This document shows positions 35,801-44,263 of a stretch of 64,000 bases of DNA, one piece after another. Position numbers and translations under genes: made by a program. The DNA comes from Sphingobacteriales bacterium 44-15 (lineage in GTDB: Bacteria; Bacteroidota; Bacteroidia; Chitinophagales; Chitinophagaceae). The notes under the pieces were generated by a model. It was not told the DNA's origin. It ran no database searches and worked only from the letters and a program-made list of their open reading frames with translations. The stretch lies in the NCBI GenBank assembly GCA_001899685.1, contig MKWG01000003.1:310001-374000 (forward strand). The letters run 5' to 3'. Every line of letters begins with the position of its first letter. Positions within the stretch are counted from its first letter, which is position 1.

Positions 35801-35827
35801 AAAAAAGCCGTACTTTATGAGTACGGC
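35801..35827 (-). terminator. Rho-independent terminator, minus strand
   Basis: GCCGTACT and AGTACGGC (35807-35827) form a perfect 8-bp stem with a 5-nt loop, followed on the minus strand by six T residues (35801-35806). It lies 440 bp beyond the LytTR regulator stop, too far to be a usual terminator for it, and about 70 bp beyond the mini-ORF at 35897. Confidence 0.8.
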
Positions 35828-35896
35828 AAAACTTTTTAGAACCTTTGTCAAAGGTCAGAGGTAGCGATATTACAGTAAATAAATACTCTAATATTA

Positions 35897-35999
35897 TTAA
35901 TACGCTTTCAAAGGATTGGAAATCGGGATAATGGTTTTCGCAGGAGTGGATAATTTGTTTTTCAGATATCGGACGGTTTCCAGGTTAGGTACTTTTCAT
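35897..35999 (-). pseudogene. Possible frameshifted mini-gene (about 33 residues)
   Basis: From the ATG at 35999 the frame reads M-K-S-T and then stops. Skipping one C at about 35988-35989 gives a continuous 33-residue peptide: start MKSTNLETVRYLKNKL, end PAKTIIPISNPLKAY, TAA at 35897. Its Lys/Asn/Pro/Ile composition looks like coding sequence, and a terminator follows about 70 bp on. This may be a small gene with a one-base insertion, or chance. I do not recognise the peptide. Confidence 0.3.
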
Positions 36000-36269
36000 G
36001 GATAAGGATCTGTAGTGGATATTGTGGGCTATTTTCGGAGGATATTGTTTGTCGCGATTGCAATACAAAGATGCAAAGTAAACATCAGTCATGAAATTTA
36101 ATTCGACAGGAAGCAGCATAGCTTCGATCTTTGGGAGAAAATCTTAGATAAAGTGAAATACAATTGCGGGGATTGCGGTAACGGTTGATATATGATAACC
36201 GGGCGAGGTGCACTGAAGCAAATATCGTTGTTAAACGTGAGAAGAGAGACGCGAATGTAATTTCACCTG
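36000..36269. other. Gene-free 5' half of the 35.7-36.3 kb gap
   Basis: The whole gap between the aldo/keto reductase and LytTR genes is 588 bp. This half has no open frame. On the minus strand it contains TTACTTTG (36074-36081) directly followed by CATCTTTG (36066-36073), each one base off the -7 consensus, which could start a transcript over the mini-ORF. Confidence 0.35.
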
Positions 36270-36959
36270 CTAAATAATATTGATCTTCTGCATTACGCCT
36301 GATTTATGCGTCTTGCTGATGGGTATCATATTACCATTAATAAATAAAACATTTTCCTGTATGTCGTTGATCTTGGTAAAATTCACGATATACGAACGAT
36401 GTACTTTCATGAATACCTGTGGATTTACCTTGGTCTCCAGGTTCTTAATCGTATTGTGGGTAATATATTTCTTGGAGGGGGTAATAAATTTTACATAATC
36501 ACCCATGCTTTCAATGAACAGGATATCATCATTGTGCAGGCGTATCAGCTTGCCGTCAGATTTTATAAACAGGTGATCCTGTTCGGCATTGCCATTTTCC
36601 TGTTCTGATTTCTTGCTTACTTTCTGGATCGCTTCGAGAAAACGCTGGTAAGTAAACGGCTTTTTGAGATAATCGGTAACGTTGTATTGAAAGGCATTAT
36701 AAGCATACTCCGTTTTAGAAGTGGTCAATATCACCTGCGGAGTATATACCAATTGGTCAAGCAGCTCAAATCCGCTCACTCCGGGCATTTCAACATCCAG
36801 GAAGATAAGATCAACCACATTATCCTTCAGATAATGAAGCGCATCTTCAGCATTCAAAAAATGATGTATTACCTCTACTACACCACATTTTTCGCAAAAT
36901 CTTTTTAGAAAATCTGCAGCTACCTGCAGGTCTTCAACAATAATGCTTTGAATTTTCAT
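36270..36959 (-). CDS. LytTR-family response regulator
   Basis: A 229-residue regulator. The receiver domain (about residues 1-120) has the acidic pocket in IIVEDLQ and the phospho-acceptor Asp55 in LIFLDVEMPG, then TTSKTEYA and the Lys in YLKKPF. A LytTR DNA-binding domain (about 130-229) contains IESMGDYVKFITPSKKYITH and FMKVHRSYIVNFTKI. It is translationally coupled to the upstream Hpt gene (4-bp ATGA overlap). It is likely the output of the phosphorelay with the divergent hybrid kinase. Confidence 0.93.
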   Translation of the reverse strand: MKIQSIIVEDLQVAADFLKRFCEKCGVVEVIHHFLNAEDALHYLKDNVVDLIFLDVEMPGVSGFELLDQLVYTPQVILTTSKTEYAYNAFQYNVTDYLKKPFTYQRFLEAIQKVSKKSEQENGNAEQDHLFIKSDGKLIRLHNDDILFIESMGDYVKFITPSKKYITHNTIKNLETKVNPQVFMKVHRSYIVNFTKINDIQENVLFINGNMIPISKTHKSGVMQKINII

Positions 36960-37360
36960 AGATATTGGGTATTGTGTTGTTTCAATCGCTTTATTTCATT
37001 ATCCACTTTCTGCAAAGCTTCTGCCGCAATCATCCTCATATGCTGAAAGCCGGTTTCCACTGATGCGGGTTCATTTGCCTGCGCACACTCCTGCTCAAAC
37101 GCTGCAAACTCCGACATTATTTTATTCAAACCTATATATCCAAATAATGGTTTTATCTTATGTACCGCTTTTTTAAGCCCCGGGATATCACCATCATGGA
37201 ACCTGGCTTCAGCAAGAGAGAGCTCAGTTCTCAGTTGCTGCGCAGAAGATTCAAATATCATTTCTGCCTGCTGAAAGTCGTCCCCATAAAGCTCCTGCAA
37301 AAAATCAACATCCAGCTCAGGAGAGAACCTAAACGATATTTTCTGTTCTTCGTTATACAT
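36956..37360 (-). CDS. Stand-alone Hpt phosphotransfer protein
   Basis: A 134-residue four-helix Hpt protein. The phospho-accepting residue is His67 in LKKAVHKIKPLFGYIGL, which matches the HxxKxxxxxxG pattern of Hpt domains. It can accept phosphate from a receiver and pass it on. The ATG at 37360 (MYNEEQ) is preferred to an upstream start. The gene overlaps the LytTR regulator by 4 bp and faces the divergent hybrid histidine kinase gene, 78 bp away. Confidence 0.88.
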   Translation of the reverse strand: MYNEEQKISFRFSPELDVDFLQELYGDDFQQAEMIFESSAQQLRTELSLAEARFHDGDIPGLKKAVHKIKPLFGYIGLNKIMSEFAAFEQECAQANEPASVETGFQHMRMIAAEALQKVDNEIKRLKQHNTQYL

Positions 37361-37438
37361 ATCACAATTTGTAATAAACAAAGGCGTTAATCCTTAATGT
37401 AGTGGATAATCTACGCGACAAAACCATCATTCCAGGTT

Positions 37439-39592
37439 ATGAAAACGAACGCCTTAGATAAATTAGTATCTTTTTGTTTCAGTATTTTGAACAGTGGCAT
37501 TGACCCCTCCAAAAGTCGTGAGGAAAACAGGAATGTACAAAGACTGATCATTTTTATATTATTTGGTATTGGGGTAAACCTGATCTCGGTGCTCATTAAC
37601 CTGTTTCACCTGCTATATATAAGCCTCCTGATCAATCTTACTACCATTTTGCTGCTGGTAGCTGCTTTTTTCCTCACCAAGGATGGGAGAAAGAATTTTG
37701 CAAAAGGGCTTGGCATAGTTACCATCAATCTCTACCTGTTTGCTATCAGCTATGCAGAAGGCCTCCGCGCGGGGGAGCACATGTATTATTTCCCTTTCCT
37801 GCTGGCTCTGATATTCGTGATTGATATCAGGAAAAATCATGAAGAGCTGATCCTCACATCGGTGGTGACTTTTACTACAGCAGCATTTATATTTATCCTG
37901 GCGCCGTATGTAAGCACTGTTCAAACCATCAGCACTGAGCAATACAGCGGGCTGTTCAGCTCCAATCTGAGCCTTTCTCTTGTGGCAACAGCCCTTTTCA
38001 CTTATTATATATTGAAGACGCTGGAAGACAATGAAGAAAAAATATTAGACGAAAAAAGGTTCAAGGATACTATGTACGATACTTCGCTCGATGCGGTGTT
38101 CATCGTTGAGATCAGCAGCCTCCGCATTACAGACTGCAATAAAAGAGCGCTTGACATTTTTGGCTTTCGTGGAAAAGAAGATGTTTTTAATAAAGATGTC
38201 AGGCAGTTCCTGGGTGAAAAGATGGAAGAGCATATTATTGTTCAGGGCAAGCAGTCGTTTACCCAAAAATCACCCTGGTACGGGAATATGGACTTCTCCA
38301 GGAATGACAATTCCCCGTTCTTTGCTTATGTAAATATTGTTCCTTTTGCCCACAGTGAGATCAGCTACTGTAAAATAAGCATCCTTGATATTACGGAAAT
38401 AAAAATAGCAGAATTTGAAATTCTTAAGGCCAAGGAAAAGGCAGAAAAAGCGGCTCAGGTAAAATCCCGCTTCCTGTCGAACATGAGCCATGAGCTGAGA
38501 ACACCACTTAATGCTATTATCGGCACCACTAATATCATATTACAGGAAGAATACCTGCCATCCCAGCGCCAAAGCTTTGAAGTGCTCAAGCATTCTTCAG
38601 AACACATGATGCAACTGGTAAATGACATTCTTGATTTCAGCAAGATAGAAGCAGGGAAGATGCAGTTGGAAAATACTCCTTTCAATTTGAGATCATTGCT
38701 TCAGAAAGTAGTGGCATCTTTTACCTCTGCCATTGAATCCAAAAACCTGGCTTTTAAAATAGATATTGACAACAATGCCGATATAGAAGTATCCGGAGAC
38801 GAAATGCGCCTGAACCAGGTGATGAACAATCTTGTTTCCAATGCTATCAAATTCACCGAGCACGGCACAATAGGTATTGAGGTGAAAGTACAAAACAGGA
38901 AGAGTCATAGCGCCGACATATACTTTGCCATTTCAGATACAGGTATCGGCATTCCGCAAAACAAGATAAGGCAGATATTTGAAAGCTTTACCCAGGCAGA
39001 TATAGAAACTACCAGGAAATTCGGAGGCACCGGGCTCGGGCTTGCCATCAGCAAAAAGATCATTGCCCAAATGGGGGGAAATCTCAAGGCAGACAGTGAG
39101 ATCAATAAGGGAAGCACCTTCTACTTCAGCCTCAATTTCAAGATCACAAAACATCAAAAGTCTTATGTTGATGAAGACAGAATGAAAGGTTTGAGCAGCC
39201 TTGAAGGCATTACGGTACTGCTGGCTGAAGACAATCCCATTAATATGATCGTAGCAAAAAGGTTTTTACAAAAATGGAACCTCAATATACTGGAAGCTGA
39301 GAACGGGGTAAAAGCCGTAGAGCTTTTTTATCAAAACAAACCAGATATTTTACTGATTGACCTTGAGATGCCGGAAATGGACGGAGCGCAAACAGTAGCC
39401 ACCCTGAGAAAAACGCACCCCGAGATCCCGATCATTGCGTTTACTGCAGCTACTTATGAAAACATGCGTGAGGATCTCCTGAACAAAGGATTCAACGATT
39501 ATGTGCCTAAACCATTCAAGCCCGAAGAGCTGCACAAAAAGATCGTGCAGTATACCCATCACGGAATGAATGAGCACAGGCAGGCGTCATAG
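37439..39592 (+). CDS. Hybrid sensor histidine kinase with membrane sensor, PAS-like and receiver domains
   Basis: A 717-residue inner-membrane kinase. In order: a multi-helix membrane sensor (about residues 30-200, six hydrophobic segments such as ISLLINLTTILLLVAAFF), a PAS-like domain (about 215-325), HisKA with phospho-His351 in FLSNMSHELRTPLNAIIG, an ATPase domain (N box NQVMNNLVSNAIKFTE, G box GIGIP and GGTGLGLAISK), and a C-terminal receiver with Asp641 in LLIDLEMPEMDG. The receiver makes it a hybrid enzyme that needs an Hpt step, which the divergent neighbour supplies. Confidence 0.95.
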   Translation: MKTNALDKLVSFCFSILNSGIDPSKSREENRNVQRLIIFILFGIGVNLISVLINLFHLLYISLLINLTTILLLVAAFFLTKDGRKNFAKGLGIVTINLYLFAISYAEGLRAGEHMYYFPFLLALIFVIDIRKNHEELILTSVVTFTTAAFIFILAPYVSTVQTISTEQYSGLFSSNLSLSLVATALFTYYILKTLEDNEEKILDEKRFKDTMYDTSLDAVFIVEISSLRITDCNKRALDIFGFRGKEDVFNKDVRQFLGEKMEEHIIVQGKQSFTQKSPWYGNMDFSRNDNSPFFAYVNIVPFAHSEISYCKISILDITEIKIAEFEILKAKEKAEKAAQVKSRFLSNMSHELRTPLNAIIGTTNIILQEEYLPSQRQSFEVLKHSSEHMMQLVNDILDFSKIEAGKMQLENTPFNLRSLLQKVVASFTSAIESKNLAFKIDIDNNADIEVSGDEMRLNQVMNNLVSNAIKFTEHGTIGIEVKVQNRKSHSADIYFAISDTGIGIPQNKIRQIFESFTQADIETTRKFGGTGLGLAISKKIIAQMGGNLKADSEINKGSTFYFSLNFKITKHQKSYVDEDRMKGLSSLEGITVLLAEDNPINMIVAKRFLQKWNLNILEAENGVKAVELFYQNKPDILLIDLEMPEMDGAQTVATLRKTHPEIPIIAFTAATYENMREDLLNKGFNDYVPKPFKPEELHKKIVQYTHHGMNEHRQAS

Positions 39593-39600
39593 AGAAAGAA

Positions 39601-39690
39601 AAGTGGCAAGTGGTGAGTGATAAGACGTGAGATGCGAGACGTGAAATGTGACTGCTGATTGCTCATCGCTCACAGCCCATAGCTCACTCA
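39601..39690. repeat. Intergenic word-repeat region (GTGAGTGAT / GCTCATCGCTCAC)
   Basis: A low-complexity stretch of GTGAG, GACGTGA and AGCCCATAGCTCACT words. GTGAGTGAT near 39613 can pair with ATCGCTCAC near 39665 with one wobble. It shares AGCCCATAGC with 34004-34047. It lies between the hybrid kinase gene and the convergent LolA-like gene. Confidence 0.45.
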
Positions 39691-40413
39691 ATTTTGCTTC
39701 TCTAATTCTTTTACGTCAACAGCCCGGTTAACTTCCAGCTTCGTAAGCGTTGCTTTTATTTCTCCTATCATTGGATTATTGATCACAGATGTATAGGGGA
39801 AGACATATCCTTCGGGTGTTTTTTTATAGTCGGAAAAGGTAGTGGTTACTTCGGTTTGCTGCCCCATAGCATTTGACTTTGTAATGTTCCTGGTAAGATA
39901 ATTAGTTGACACATCGATGTAAAAGAAGCTTTCAGAAGAATCTTTTGCCAACCTGATCTTGTATGCCGGTTTACCGTCAACATCTTCTTTACCTTCATAA
40001 GAAGCAGTATAGCCATAGTCTTTGTAGGAAGCCAGTTGCCCGCCGGGAGCCAATACGGCGCCTGCATTTTCCTTCACTGCATCTTCAGGCAGCGGTTGCG
40101 CCGTAGCAGCGCCCATCAGCGGGTTGATGGACCATCCTGAATTACTATTGATAAAAGTAATTATTTTCTGTCCCTGCACTTCAATTTCCTGCCGCATGGC
40201 CGCTCCAAATACAATCCACATCTTAGAGGGCAACTCCATTCCCATAATGGCCATATTTGCTTCCTGGTATACGTTTTTCAGGGTTGCCAGCTTTGCTTTA
40301 CCTCCTAATGCGTCAAAATATTTTTGCTGCAACTCTTCAACTGTCTGCGCATGACTGAACGAAAATGCAAAGGATGCAGCCACGACTAATGCAAGTGCTT
40401 TTACTGATTTCAT
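39688..40413 (-). CDS. Exported LolA-like/outer-membrane lipoprotein-sorting-like protein
   Basis: A 241-residue protein with a signal peptide (ALALVVAASFAFSFSHAQ) and then a domain of the LolA/LppX-like half-barrel type: KYFDALGGKAKLATLKNVYQ, later FYIDVSTNYLTRNITKS, then TTTFSDYKKTPEGYVFPYTS. These motifs are common in Bacteroidota proteins annotated as outer-membrane lipoprotein-sorting. The frame is open to 40506, but the ATG at 40413 begins the signal peptide. It is divergent from adenine deaminase. The role in lipid or lipoprotein handling is by family only. Confidence 0.72.
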   Translation of the reverse strand: MKSVKALALVVAASFAFSFSHAQTVEELQQKYFDALGGKAKLATLKNVYQEANMAIMGMELPSKMWIVFGAAMRQEIEVQGQKIITFINSNSGWSINPLMGAATAQPLPEDAVKENAGAVLAPGGQLASYKDYGYTASYEGKEDVDGKPAYKIRLAKDSSESFFYIDVSTNYLTRNITKSNAMGQQTEVTTTFSDYKKTPEGYVFPYTSVINNPMIGEIKATLTKLEVNRAVDVKELEKQN

Positions 40414-40479
40414 TTTTCTATTTTTTCTGATTTTTCTGAACGCCAAAAATAGGGTATTCCGCGGGTTTGCGTCCGCCGT

Positions 40480-40511
40480 TTGAATTTTTCTTTGTGAATT
40501 GTTCATCTTTG
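40480..40511 (+). promoter_or_regulatory. Candidate promoter for adenine deaminase
   Basis: TTG at 40480-40482 and CATCTTTG at 40504-40511 (one base off TAnnTTTG) are 21 bp apart. The start codon is 20 bp beyond the -7, giving a leader of about 13 nt. Confidence 0.3.
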
Positions 40512-40530
40512 TGAAATATTACTGTTTGCT

Positions 40531-42162
40531 ATGGAGATAAAAGGAAAACTCGTTGATATTCTTCAGCAGAAAATTTATCCTGCTGTTATCAGTTTCGATA
40601 AGGGCATTATAACTGATATCCGCGGGTACGATCCGGCGACCTCTGAAGAAAAGACGCTGTCGTTTATCCTGCCCGGGTTTATTGACGCTCACGTGCATAT
40701 TGAAAGCTCAATGCTCACCCCTTCACAATTTGCAAGGCTTGCGGTAACACACGGCACAATAGCTACTGTAAGCGATCCCCACGAAATTGCAAATGTGTGC
40801 GGAATGGATGGCGTAAATTTTATGATCGCCGATGGCAAAAGGGCGCCTTTTTATTTTTATTTCGGCGCTCCTAGCTGTGTGCCCGCCACTACTTTTGAAA
40901 CTGCCGGCGCCAGGCTGGATGCAAAAGATGTGACCCGGCTTCTCGAAAAGGAAGATATCCGCTACCTCAGTGAAATGATGAATTTTCCCGGAGTACTTAT
41001 GCATGACAGGGAAGTCATGGATAAGATCGCGGCTGCAAAAAAACTGGGAAAACCGGTAGACGGCCATGCACCGGGACTGCGGGGAGAGCAGGCAAAACAA
41101 TATATAGCAGCGGGTATTTCCACAGATCACGAGTGCTTCACCCGGGAAGAAGCGCTGGATAAGCTCAGCTATGGCATGCATATTATCATACGGGAAGGGA
41201 GCGCCGCAAAAAATTTTGATGCATTGATTGACCTGCTGAACGACTACCCGGAAAAGATCATGTTTTGCAGCGACGATAAGCACCCTGACAGCCTGGTAGC
41301 GGGACATATCAACCAGCTCTGCGCCCGTGCCATACAAAAAGGCATTAATATTTATCATGTTTTACGTGCTGCATGTATCAATCCTGTACAACATTATAAG
41401 CTGGGCTCAGGCTTGCTGCAAGCGGGAGATAATGCAGACTTCATAGTGGTAGAAGACCTGGAAAATTTCAATGTGCTGCAAATCTATATCAAAGGAGCGC
41501 TTGTAGCAGATAAAGGCGCTTCGCTTATACAACTCTCTGATGAAAATGCTTTAAACAACATCAATAACTTCTGCTGCAGCTTTAAAAAACCGGAAGACTT
41601 TTCTGAAGACAATGCAATCTTTCCCCGCAAAAGCAGCCCTGTAATCGAAGCGCTCGACGGGCAGCTTATTACCAATAAGCTTTCAACAGGCATTGACCGG
41701 AAAAGCATATCCATCGAAGACGACATTCTGAAAATCGCCGTAGTGAACCGTTATAAAGAAGCTCCCGTGGCAATTGCTTATATCAAAAACTTCGGGTTGA
41801 AGCAAGGCGCACTGGCATCTTCGGTGGCGCACGACAGTCATAATATTGTTGCCGTAGGCACAAGCGATGAAGCTATTTGCGAAGCCGTGAACAGCATTAT
41901 AGCAACAAAAGGCGGTATAAGCCTGTATTCTCCCGAAAACAAACTGGTTCTGCCGCTACCAGTGGCAGGACTAATGAGCGATAAAGACGGCTATCTGGTA
42001 GCAAAACAATATGCCGGTATAGATGCTGCAGCCAAAGCATTGGGCAGCACATTGACCTCTCCTTATATGACGCTATCTTTCATGGCTTTACTGGTAATAC
42101 CTCACCTGAAGATAAGCGACAAAGGTTTATTTGACGGGGATGACTTTTCGCTTTTACCATAA
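40531..42162 (+). CDS. ade: Adenine deaminase
   Basis: A 543-residue metal-dependent amidohydrolase that converts adenine to hypoxanthine and ammonia in purine salvage. Metal ligands are in [18 protein letters not shown] (about residues 50-67); other family motifs are [26 protein letters not shown]-type region [33 protein letters not shown] and [12 protein letters not shown]. The C-terminal domain ends with [12 protein letters not shown] and [14 protein letters not shown]. Length is normal. It is convergent with the tail sheath gene, 13 bp away. Confidence 0.95.
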   Translation: MEIKGKLVDILQQKIYPAVISFDKGIITDIRGYDPATSEEKTLSFILPGFIDAHVHIESSMLTPSQFARLAVTHGTIATVSDPHEIANVCGMDGVNFMIADGKRAPFYFYFGAPSCVPATTFETAGARLDAKDVTRLLEKEDIRYLSEMMNFPGVLMHDREVMDKIAAAKKLGKPVDGHAPGLRGEQAKQYIAAGISTDHECFTREEALDKLSYGMHIIIREGSAAKNFDALIDLLNDYPEKIMFCSDDKHPDSLVAGHINQLCARAIQKGINIYHVLRAACINPVQHYKLGSGLLQAGDNADFIVVEDLENFNVLQIYIKGALVADKGASLIQLSDENALNNINNFCCSFKKPEDFSEDNAIFPRKSSPVIEALDGQLITNKLSTGIDRKSISIEDDILKIAVVNRYKEAPVAIAYIKNFGLKQGALASSVAHDSHNIVAVGTSDEAICEAVNSIIATKGGISLYSPENKLVLPLPVAGLMSDKDGYLVAKQYAGIDAAAKALGSTLTSPYMTLSFMALLVIPHLKISDKGLFDGDDFSLLP

Positions 42163-42175
42163 TATATAGCATATT

Positions 42176-43387
42176 TTATGAGGCCTGCATCCGTTGTGTA
42201 AATCGCAGTACAATAAATTCAGCAGGGCGTATAACTGCAAGCCCTATTTCTGCGACCAATCTTCCCTCAAGAATATCCAGGTTTGTCATGGTAGCGCTCA
42301 GTCCGCACCGGACATAAAAAGCCTGGTTGGTGCTAATACCCTGCAAAGCCCCATTTTTCCAGCTCAGGACGAGAAAATTTTCCACAGCCTGCCTCAGCCT
42401 TGCCCAGGTATTATTATCGTTGGGCTCAAATGCAAACTGTTGTAATCCTTTTTTAACTGAGGCCTCTATCATCATCACAAACCTGCGTACAGGAATATAC
42501 CGCCATTCATTGTCATTACCGGCGAGTGTTCTTGCGCCCCATACTATTGCATTGCCTTTTCCGGCAAAGCTTCGAATAGCATTCACTGATTTGCCACTTA
42601 CCTCATCTACATTAAGAAGTTCCTGCTCCTTATCGCTGATCATCTCCTCCAGGCCTGATACGCCTGCAATATTAATATTTGCCGGGGCTTTCCAGATGCC
42701 CTTTGTTTTATCAATCTGTACAAAGATGCCGGCAATAGCCGGAGCTGAGGGCAAGACAATATTCTTCCCTTTTACCGCTGACGGCACCATGATCCGGGAG
42801 ACATAGGCTGCTGCATTGCGCAGCAGGGTCGTATCTCCGGGCAAAGCTGCTCTTAATGCTACAATATCACTTTCCAGATCTTTGCTGCTGCGATATACGT
42901 CCAACAACACAAACCTGTTGCCAATTGCAGCGCATTGTTGCATAGCTCCAACGCATATCGCATAATAGTCATCCGCACTTGTAAGGAGCATGGCATCGGG
43001 GAATACAAGCAACCCTATGTCACTCACGCTCTCCGCCTTGCTCAAAGCCTGTTCTATTATCTGCCTGCAAGCTAAGGAAGCCTGTTGATCACCGCATATG
43101 CCGGCAGCAATAATATAACAGCTTTCCCCTCCGTTTTTAAAATAGATGGCTATACTCTCATGCATTATTGCAGATGCAGGCGCTTCACCAATTATTCCAT
43201 AAAACTGTTCATAATCTGTTACCGACCTGATCAACTTAGGATTTTGCAACAGGTCATTTTCAGTATTTTCAGTTGCCCTGACAGTATATCCTATAAAAGC
43301 AGGAATACCGGCAGGTAGCGCATCCATATTGGGGGAATTAAAATGCAGCTCATCTATATATACGCCGGGAGTAGTGTATTTTGCCAT
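42176..43387 (-). CDS. Orphan contractile tail sheath family protein
   Basis: A 403-residue protein of the phage tail sheath family. The N-terminus (TTPGVYIDELHFNSP) and the central DIGLLVFPDAMLL fit, and so does the C-terminal domain (ENFLVLSWKNGALQGISTNQ, then FYVRCGLSATM and EIGLAVIRPAEFIVLRFTQR). Sheath proteins polymerise around a tube and contract in phage tails, tailocins and type VI-like systems. No tube, baseplate, spike or ATPase gene lies within this window, so it is an orphan here. It is flanked by adenine deaminase and a LytTR two-component system. ATG start at 43387. Confidence 0.88.
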   Translation of the reverse strand: MAKYTTPGVYIDELHFNSPNMDALPAGIPAFIGYTVRATENTENDLLQNPKLIRSVTDYEQFYGIIGEAPASAIMHESIAIYFKNGGESCYIIAAGICGDQQASLACRQIIEQALSKAESVSDIGLLVFPDAMLLTSADDYYAICVGAMQQCAAIGNRFVLLDVYRSSKDLESDIVALRAALPGDTTLLRNAAAYVSRIMVPSAVKGKNIVLPSAPAIAGIFVQIDKTKGIWKAPANINIAGVSGLEEMISDKEQELLNVDEVSGKSVNAIRSFAGKGNAIVWGARTLAGNDNEWRYIPVRRFVMMIEASVKKGLQQFAFEPNDNNTWARLRQAVENFLVLSWKNGALQGISTNQAFYVRCGLSATMTNLDILEGRLVAEIGLAVIRPAEFIVLRFTQRMQAS

Positions 43388-43494
43388 TTTTTACAAATTT
43401 AACATCTAATTCTTTTTCAAAGCGTGAACAGATGGAATGCTTCTACCACGCCCGGAATAGGCGATTTACCAAAAGTAGATTCGTTAGCCTTATA

Positions 43495-44256
43495 TTAAAA
43501 TTTATAATAGTCTTTCATCCGGCTGAGGAATAAATCTTTTTTACGACGGCTCACTTCTACTTCTGTATTATTGGAAAGGATAACCGAACCGCCTTCTCCC
43601 CGCACGTATTCTTTTATATGCAGCAGGTTTACCAGGTAAGATTTGTGTATGCGTACGAAACCGGCATCAGCCAATAACTCTTCATACTCATAAATTGGTT
43701 TGGCCGAACAAATAGTATTACCGCTTGTAAAATGAAAATTGGTATAGCTGCCCGAAGCTTCGCAGTACAGGATATCTTTTACATCCACCACCTGGAAACC
43801 TTTTAAAGAAGAGATGCAGAGCTTTGTTTCCTGGTTGGATGGTGATTTCCGGATATTGTGAAGCAACGTAGTAATATTATTATTTACAAATGCAGCCGAG
43901 ACTTTTTTTACAGCTCTTTTTACGGCATCAGTTAATAAGTCTTCGTCAATAGGTTTTACCAGATAATCAACGGCGCTGTAACGAAAAGCCTGTAGCGTAT
44001 ATTCATTGTGAGCGGTCACAAAAATGATTTCGAAATTAATATGTTCCAGTTCGGTTAGCATATCAAAACCCGATTTACCCGCCAAGGATATATCTAAAAA
44101 AACAAGCTGTGGTTCCAGCAGTTCAATTTTTTCTTTGGCTGAATCCGCATCCGCACATTCAGCAATTATTTTCAGTTCAGGGCAATATTCCTGTACTAAT
44201 TTTTTAAGGGTATTTAATCCCCTCGGTTCATCGTCTACCAAAATTGTTTTTATCAT
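43495..44256 (-). CDS. LytTR-family response regulator
   Basis: A 253-residue regulator with a receiver domain (ILVDDEPRG, phospho-acceptor Asp55 in LVFLDISLAGKSGFD, Lys in VDYLVKPIDED) and a C-terminal LytTR DNA-binding domain (about 150-250: CEASGSYTNFHFTSGNTIC, then FVRIHKSYLVNLLHIKEY). It lies 7 bp downstream of the propeller histidine kinase gene and is its likely partner. The target genes are unknown, though the sheath gene is directly downstream on the same strand. Confidence 0.93.
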   Translation of the reverse strand: MIKTILVDDEPRGLNTLKKLVQEYCPELKIIAECADADSAKEKIELLEPQLVFLDISLAGKSGFDMLTELEHINFEIIFVTAHNEYTLQAFRYSAVDYLVKPIDEDLLTDAVKRAVKKVSAAFVNNNITTLLHNIRKSPSNQETKLCISSLKGFQVVDVKDILYCEASGSYTNFHFTSGNTICSAKPIYEYEELLADAGFVRIHKSYLVNLLHIKEYVRGEGGSVILSNNTEVEVSRRKKDLFLSRMKDYYKF

Positions 44257-44263
44257 AACAAAA

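Noticed and set aside
40723-41358. A 211-codon minus-strand frame inside adenine deaminase
   Set aside because: It is antisense to strongly conserved motifs and has no signal or domain.
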